Shown: positions 60,307-64,000 of the stretch, piece after piece
Position numbering within the stretch: the first letter of the stretch is position 1
Layout: each line of letters starts with the position of its first letter
Source: Microbacterium hydrocarbonoxydans
GTDB taxonomy: Bacteria; Actinomycetota; Actinomycetes; Actinomycetales; Microbacteriaceae
NCBI RefSeq assembly: GCF_000956475.1
Contig: NZ_JYJB01000009.1
Location: 124,001 to 188,000, forward strand
DNA length: 64,000 nt
Reading direction: 5' to 3'
Position numbers and translations under genes: made by a program
The notes under the pieces: generated by a model
Databases searched by the model: none
Told to the model about the DNA's origin: nothing
What the model saw: only the letters and a program-made list of their open reading frames with translations

Positions 60307-62072
60307 CACTCCACCTCGTGCCCGAGATCGGGACGCGCGAGGAAGCGCGCTGTCGCATCCGTCGCGCCCTCGAGCTCGACGATCACGACCTCGTTGCGGC
60401 CGTTGCGAGTCACCGGACCGGGCACGTAGAGCGTGCGCTGCGGGCCCCGACGCCAGTATCGGCCGAGGAAGAAGCCGTTCATCCAGGCGAAGCCCTTGCC
60501 CCAGCCGGATGTGTCGAGGAACAGATCGGCAGGCTCCATGAGGTCGAACGAGGCGCGCAGGCCCACAGGTCCGGTCGCCCGGCCGTTCACGATGAGAGCG
60601 TCGGATGCCGCGGCATCCGCCACCGCCTGGCCGAGAGCCGGCACGTCGATCGTGCGCACGCGCCAGGGGCCCGGCAGCGGAACGCCGTCGAGCAGCGGAG
60701 CGCCGATCAGCCCCTTGGCCTCGCCGATCTTCTCGTCGTAGTTCACGCGTCCGGTCTCCTCGATGAGGAGCGACAGCCGCACTCCGGCCGGCACGGGCAG
60801 AGTGAGGTCGCCGATCGAGCGCTGAAGGATGCCGACCTGCACCCCGTCGCGCGAGACCCACGCGTAGTCCCGCACCTTCGCCTCGAGAAGGCCGGCGTCC
60901 GCGGCATCCGCCGTGTACTCGGCGAGCACCACGTCGGGGCCGAGCTCGTCCAACGCCGGTGGAGCATCGAACGCGCCGCGGTCGGCGATCGCGAGCGAGA
61001 GCGGATCGGCCACAGCCTCGAAGGCTGCCGAGAGCACCGGGGCATCCGTCGCCGAGGTCTCGGGCAGCCCGGGCACCGGCGCGTGCTTCGCGATCACCTC
61101 GCGGAAGGCGTGGAACTTCGCGGTCAGCTCGCCCGACTCGCTGATGGGGGAGTCGTAGTCGTAGCTCGTGACCAGCGGCAGGTAGCGGCCGGAGTCGTTG
61201 GCGCCGTTGGTGAGGCCGAAGTTGGTGCCGCCGTGCACCATGTAGATGTTGACGGATGCGCCGGCCGCGAGCAGCCGGTCGAGATCGGCCGCGCTGTCGG
61301 CGAAGGTCGTGGTGTGGTGCTTCTCGCCCCAGTGGTCGAACCAGCCGCACCAGAACTCCATGCACATCAGCGGCCCGGTCGGCTGGTGTTCGCGCAGGGT
61401 GGCCAGGCGCTCGTCGACGCGTCCGCCGAACGAGCCGGTCTTGTGCAGCTCGGGGTGCGCGCCGTTCTCGAGCATGTGCGGGATCGGCTGGTCGACCTGG
61501 GTGAGCGGCACGGTGATGCCGGCCGCCCTGGTCTGGCGCACCAGAGCCTCGAGGTAGTCCTTGTCGGCCCCGTACGCGCCGTATTCGTTCTCGATCTGCA
61601 CGAGGATCACGCTGCCGCCGCGGTCGATCTGTCGCGGCGCGATGATCGCGTTGACCTTCTCGAGGAAGCCCGTGACCTCGGCGAGATAGGCGGGATCGCT
61701 GCTGCGCAGGCGCATGCCCGGGCTGGACGTGAGCCAGGTGGGAAGGCCGCCGTTGTGCCATTCCGCACAGATGTACGGGCCGGGCCGGACGATCGCGTGC
61801 ATCCCCTCCTCGGCGATGATGTCGAGGAACCGCCCGAGGTCGACATCGCCGTCTTCGCGCCACTCGCCCTTGACGGGCTCGTGCGCGTTCCAGGCGACGT
61901 AGGTCTCGATCGCGTTGAGCCCCATCAGACGGGCTTTGCGGATGCGATCGCGCCACAGCTCGGGGTGCACGCGCGGGTAGTGCATGGCCCCCGAGATGAT
62001 GCGATGGGGCGCGCCGTCGAGCAGGAAGTCGGTCTCGCCGATCGTGAAGCGGGAGTCTGCGGTGCGGGTCAA
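60306..62072 (-). CDS. Beta-galactosidase, GH35
   Basis: The 588-residue enzyme has the GH35 barrel (SGAMHYPRVHPELW, RPGPYICAEWHNGGLP) with acid/base Glu163 in IENEYG and nucleophile Glu239 in CMEFWCGWFDHWG. C-terminal beta-sandwich domains follow (GKGFAWMNGFFLGRYW, RTLYVPG). No signal peptide is visible. The likely start is TTG 62072 with AAAGGG seven bases upstream; the in-frame ATG at 62132 would overlap the divergent ABC gene and the operator. It would remove beta-galactose from imported oligosaccharides. Confidence 0.93.
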   Translation of the reverse strand: MTRTADSRFTIGETDFLLDGAPHRIISGAMHYPRVHPELWRDRIRKARLMGLNAIETYVAWNAHEPVKGEWREDGDVDLGRFLDIIAEEGMHAIVRPGPYICAEWHNGGLPTWLTSSPGMRLRSSDPAYLAEVTGFLEKVNAIIAPRQIDRGGSVILVQIENEYGAYGADKDYLEALVRQTRAAGITVPLTQVDQPIPHMLENGAHPELHKTGSFGGRVDERLATLREHQPTGPLMCMEFWCGWFDHWGEKHHTTTFADSAADLDRLLAAGASVNIYMVHGGTNFGLTNGANDSGRYLPLVTSYDYDSPISESGELTAKFHAFREVIAKHAPVPGLPETSATDAPVLSAAFEAVADPLSLAIADRGAFDAPPALDELGPDVVLAEYTADAADAGLLEAKVRDYAWVSRDGVQVGILQRSIGDLTLPVPAGVRLSLLIEETGRVNYDEKIGEAKGLIGAPLLDGVPLPGPWRVRTIDVPALGQAVADAAASDALIVNGRATGPVGLRASFDLMEPADLFLDTSGWGKGFAWMNGFFLGRYWRRGPQRTLYVPGPVTRNGRNEVVIVELEGATDATARFLARPDLGHEVE

Positions 62073-62125
62073 GATCGCGCCCTTTCTGGTGTTCTTCCGG
62101 GGGTGCAGTTCCGTACGATAGGAGC

Positions 62126-63901
62126 ATGCCACAGAAAGCGCTTTCCGCGCCCGCCGCGCTCGTGGACGGCCAGCATCCCACCCGTTCCGTCCTTCGCCTG
62201 CTCGCGCGCCGTCCGTGGCGGCTGACCTTCGCGATCGCCGCGTTCTCGGTGAAGGAGATACCGCTGTGGTTCCTGCCCGTGGTCACCGCGGGCATCATCG
62301 ACGTCGTGGCGACAGGCGGGGAGCTCTCCGCCGTGTTCTGGTGGTTCGCGCTCGCGGCCGTGCTGCTGCTGCAGAACTATCCGAACAACATCATCTACAC
62401 GCGCAACTTCATGACCGTGGTCCGCGACCTCGGCGCCGATCTGCGCAACGCGCTCACCGCCCGGCTGCAGAGCCTGTCGATCGGCTATCACACCCGCACG
62501 AGCTCGTCGATCGTGCAGACCAAGGTCGTGCGCGACGTCGAGAACGTCGAGCTGATGTTGCAGCAGGTCACGCATCCGCTGCTCTCGTCGATCATGGTCA
62601 TGCTCGGCGCGCTCACGATGACCGCGATCAAGGTGCCGCAGTTCCTGCCCGTGTACGCGCTCACCGTGCCGATCGCGATCGGCATCCGCTACGGCATGCG
62701 CAATCGCTCCCGCGCACGCAACGAGGTGTTCCGGCGAGAGATCGAGACGCTGTCGGCGCGGGTGGGGGAGATGGCCTCGCTGATCCCTGTCACCCGTGCG
62801 CACGGCCTCGAGGAGACCGCGATCACTCGCGTCGCTGGCGGAGCCGACGGCGTGCGGCGTGCCGGTCTCGATCTCGACGTGCTGAACGGACGGGTCGCGT
62901 CGATCTCCTGGGTGGCCATGCAGCTGCTCGGAGTCGCCTGTCTCGCCCTCGCCGCGATCTGCGCGCTCACCGGATTCCTGCCGATCACGGCGGGCGAGGT
63001 GGTGATGCTGTCGTCGTACTTCGCGCTGCTGACCGGCGGGCTCACCCAGCTGCTCATGCTCATCCCTGTCGGTGCGCGCGGCCTCGAGTCGGTCCGCTCG
63101 ATCGCCGAGGTGCTGCAGGAGCCCGACGTGGAGCAGAACTCCGGCAAGCGGGTGGCCTCGCAGGTGCAGGGGGAGATCGTTCTGGATGCCGCCTCGCATC
63201 GCTACGCGGATGCCGACGATGACGCGCTGCACGCGATCGACCTGCGCATCGCGCCAGGCGAGACGGTCGCGTTCGTGGGCTCGTCCGGTTCGGGCAAGTC
63301 GACCCTGCTGAACCTCGTGCTCGGGTTCGTGCGGCCGACCAGCGGCCGGATCCTCCTCGACGGGCAGGACATGCAGGAGCTCGATCTGCGCACCGTGCGA
63401 CGGTCGATCTCGGTGGTGCCGCAGGAGTCGGTGCTGTTCGAGGGCACGATCTTCGACAACGTCACCTACGGCCTGCCGGACGCCACGCCCGAGCGCGTGG
63501 AGCGGGCGCTGCGCGATGCCAACGCATGGGAATTCGTGCGGGATCAGCCCCAGGGATGGGACACGATCGTGGGCGAGCGCGGGGCACGGCTCTCGGGTGG
63601 CCAGCGCCAGCGCCTCGCGATCGCGCGAGCGCTCGTGCGCGACCCGCGGATCCTGCTGCTCGACGAGGCGACGAGTGCGCTCGACCCCGAGTCGGAGGGG
63701 CTCGTGAAGGAGGCGCTGGAGCGTCTGATGCGCGGGCGCACGACGCTGATTGTCGCGCACCGGCTGTCGACCGTGAGGCAGGCCGACCGCATCGTCGTGC
63801 TCGAACGCGGACGGGTGATCGAACAGGGTGCGCATGACGAGCTGCTCGCGGCCGGCGGGCGCTACGCCACGCTGCATCTGGCGCAGACCGGCATCCGCTG
63901 A
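62126..63901 (+). CDS. ABC exporter-type half transporter (fused membrane and ATPase domains)
   Basis: The 591-residue protein has an N-terminal six-helix exporter membrane domain (about 25-320) and a C-terminal ATPase with Walker A GSSGSGKST, signature LSGGQRQRL, Walker B ILLLDEATS and the D-loop SALD. It would work as a dimer. Export of a drug, lipid or peptide is the usual role, and nothing here fixes the cargo. The start at 62126 has AGGAG only one base away and lies beside a palindrome; GTG 62162 is an alternative start. It is divergent from GH35. Confidence 0.92.
   Translation: MPQKALSAPAALVDGQHPTRSVLRLLARRPWRLTFAIAAFSVKEIPLWFLPVVTAGIIDVVATGGELSAVFWWFALAAVLLLQNYPNNIIYTRNFMTVVRDLGADLRNALTARLQSLSIGYHTRTSSSIVQTKVVRDVENVELMLQQVTHPLLSSIMVMLGALTMTAIKVPQFLPVYALTVPIAIGIRYGMRNRSRARNEVFRREIETLSARVGEMASLIPVTRAHGLEETAITRVAGGADGVRRAGLDLDVLNGRVASISWVAMQLLGVACLALAAICALTGFLPITAGEVVMLSSYFALLTGGLTQLLMLIPVGARGLESVRSIAEVLQEPDVEQNSGKRVASQVQGEIVLDAASHRYADADDDALHAIDLRIAPGETVAFVGSSGSGKSTLLNLVLGFVRPTSGRILLDGQDMQELDLRTVRRSISVVPQESVLFEGTIFDNVTYGLPDATPERVERALRDANAWEFVRDQPQGWDTIVGERGARLSGGQRQRLAIARALVRDPRILLLDEATSALDPESEGLVKEALERLMRGRTTLIVAHRLSTVRQADRIVVLERGRVIEQGAHDELLAAGGRYATLHLAQTGIR
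62134..62145. promoter_or_regulatory. LacI-type palindrome GAAAGCGCTTTC
   Basis: A perfect 12-bp palindrome lies 62 bases upstream of the GH35 start and just inside the proposed start of the divergent ABC gene. It has the GCGC-centred form of LacI-family operators and probably controls the GH35-serine hydrolase operon. Confidence 0.65.
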
Positions 63902-63953
63902 CACGCTGTTCGTCATGGACGAACCGCACTCGGCAGAGGCATCCTAGGCTGAA

Positions 63954-64000
63954 GGAAAACGTTGTAAACGCGATCTGAAATCGGGCTTGCGAAACGTTTC
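63954..64000. promoter_or_regulatory. LacI-type palindromes at the right edge
   Basis: GGAAAACGTTGTAA (63954-63967) and the perfect palindrome GAAACGTTTC (63991-64000) lie in the 99 bases after the ABC gene. They resemble 59205-59218 and 59272-59283. They probably control a gene that starts beyond the window; nothing else is seen in this stretch. Confidence 0.55.

Noticed and set aside
1..64000. Mobile elements, prophage, CRISPR arrays, tRNA or rRNA genes, or a defence system
   Set aside because: None was seen: no transposase, integrase, Cas, restriction or toxin-antitoxin signature, no regularly spaced repeats, and no cloverleaf-like segment in the short intergenic gaps.

Overview
The window is a high-GC actinobacterial chromosome segment. 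Its codon use, compact ATGA-coupled operons, lipoprotein signals and frequent GGATGC/GCATCC hexamers suggest Microbacteriaceae, probably Microbacterium or a close relative; this identification is inference. I see no tRNA, rRNA, insertion sequence, phage gene or CRISPR array. Almost all of the 64 kb is one island for breaking down plant cell-wall glycans, centred on rhamnose-, apiose- and galactose-containing material such as rhamnogalacturonan I/II or plant glycosides. No gene-free stretch exceeds 300 bases.

Layout. 1-10.5 kb: a GH3 hydrolase (cut by the left edge) in an operon with an oligopeptide-class ABC importer whose DppC- and DppD-type parts are fused, divergent from a TetR regulator and a GH2 enzyme that share a strong palindrome. 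10.7-16.7 kb: a complete L-rhamnose pathway (mutarotase, RhaI-type isomerase, rhamnulokinase, fused rhamnulose-1-phosphate aldolase/lactaldehyde dehydrogenase) plus a cytoplasmic esterase. 16.9-20.9 kb: an orphan nucleotidyltransferase-fold protein and a CUT1 sugar ABC importer. 21.1-30.4 kb: two GH78 alpha-L-rhamnosidases, an aldo/keto reductase and a LacZ-type GH2. 30.5-40 kb: a GH127 enzyme coupled to a RuBisCO-like protein (OiaX-like) and a DUF1537 kinase (OiaK-like), divergent from another CUT1 importer and an Asp/Glu-racemase-fold protein, with a SorC regulator. 40.1-50.7 kb: an apparent D-apionate pathway (ApnL-, ApnO-, OiaC-, LerK-, LerI- and DerI-like genes with an SDR and an MFS transporter) with LacI and FadR-type regulators. 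50.7-52.8 kb: a nucleoside-hydrolase-like gene, an XRE-cupin regulator and a small membrane protein. 52.8-62 kb: a giant secreted CE12-PL11 rhamnogalacturonan esterase/lyase, then a serine hydrolase coupled to a GH35 beta-galactosidase. 62.1-63.9 kb: an ABC exporter-type half transporter.

How it fits together (inference from families and gene order). The secreted CE12-PL11 protein would deacetylate and cleave the rhamnogalacturonan backbone outside the cell. The ABC importers bring in the oligosaccharides. Cytoplasmic GH78, GH2, GH35, GH127 and GH3 enzymes release monosaccharides. Rhamnose goes to dihydroxyacetone phosphate and lactate. Apiose, after oxidation, would go to 3-oxo-isoapionate. 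That intermediate could then follow two routes that are both encoded here: phosphorylation and cleavage by the kinase and RuBisCO-like protein, or decarboxylation to L-erythrulose and conversion to D-erythrose 4-phosphate.

Regulation is legible in the DNA. There are five palindromes of the type TTGAANCNNTTCAA at three rhamnose-locus promoters, a GAATATTCTTTC site at both SorC-linked promoter regions, three copies of AACCGGTTGACC at the FadR-linked genes, and LacI-type ACGT or GCGC-centred palindromes near GH127, PL11, GH35 and the right edge.
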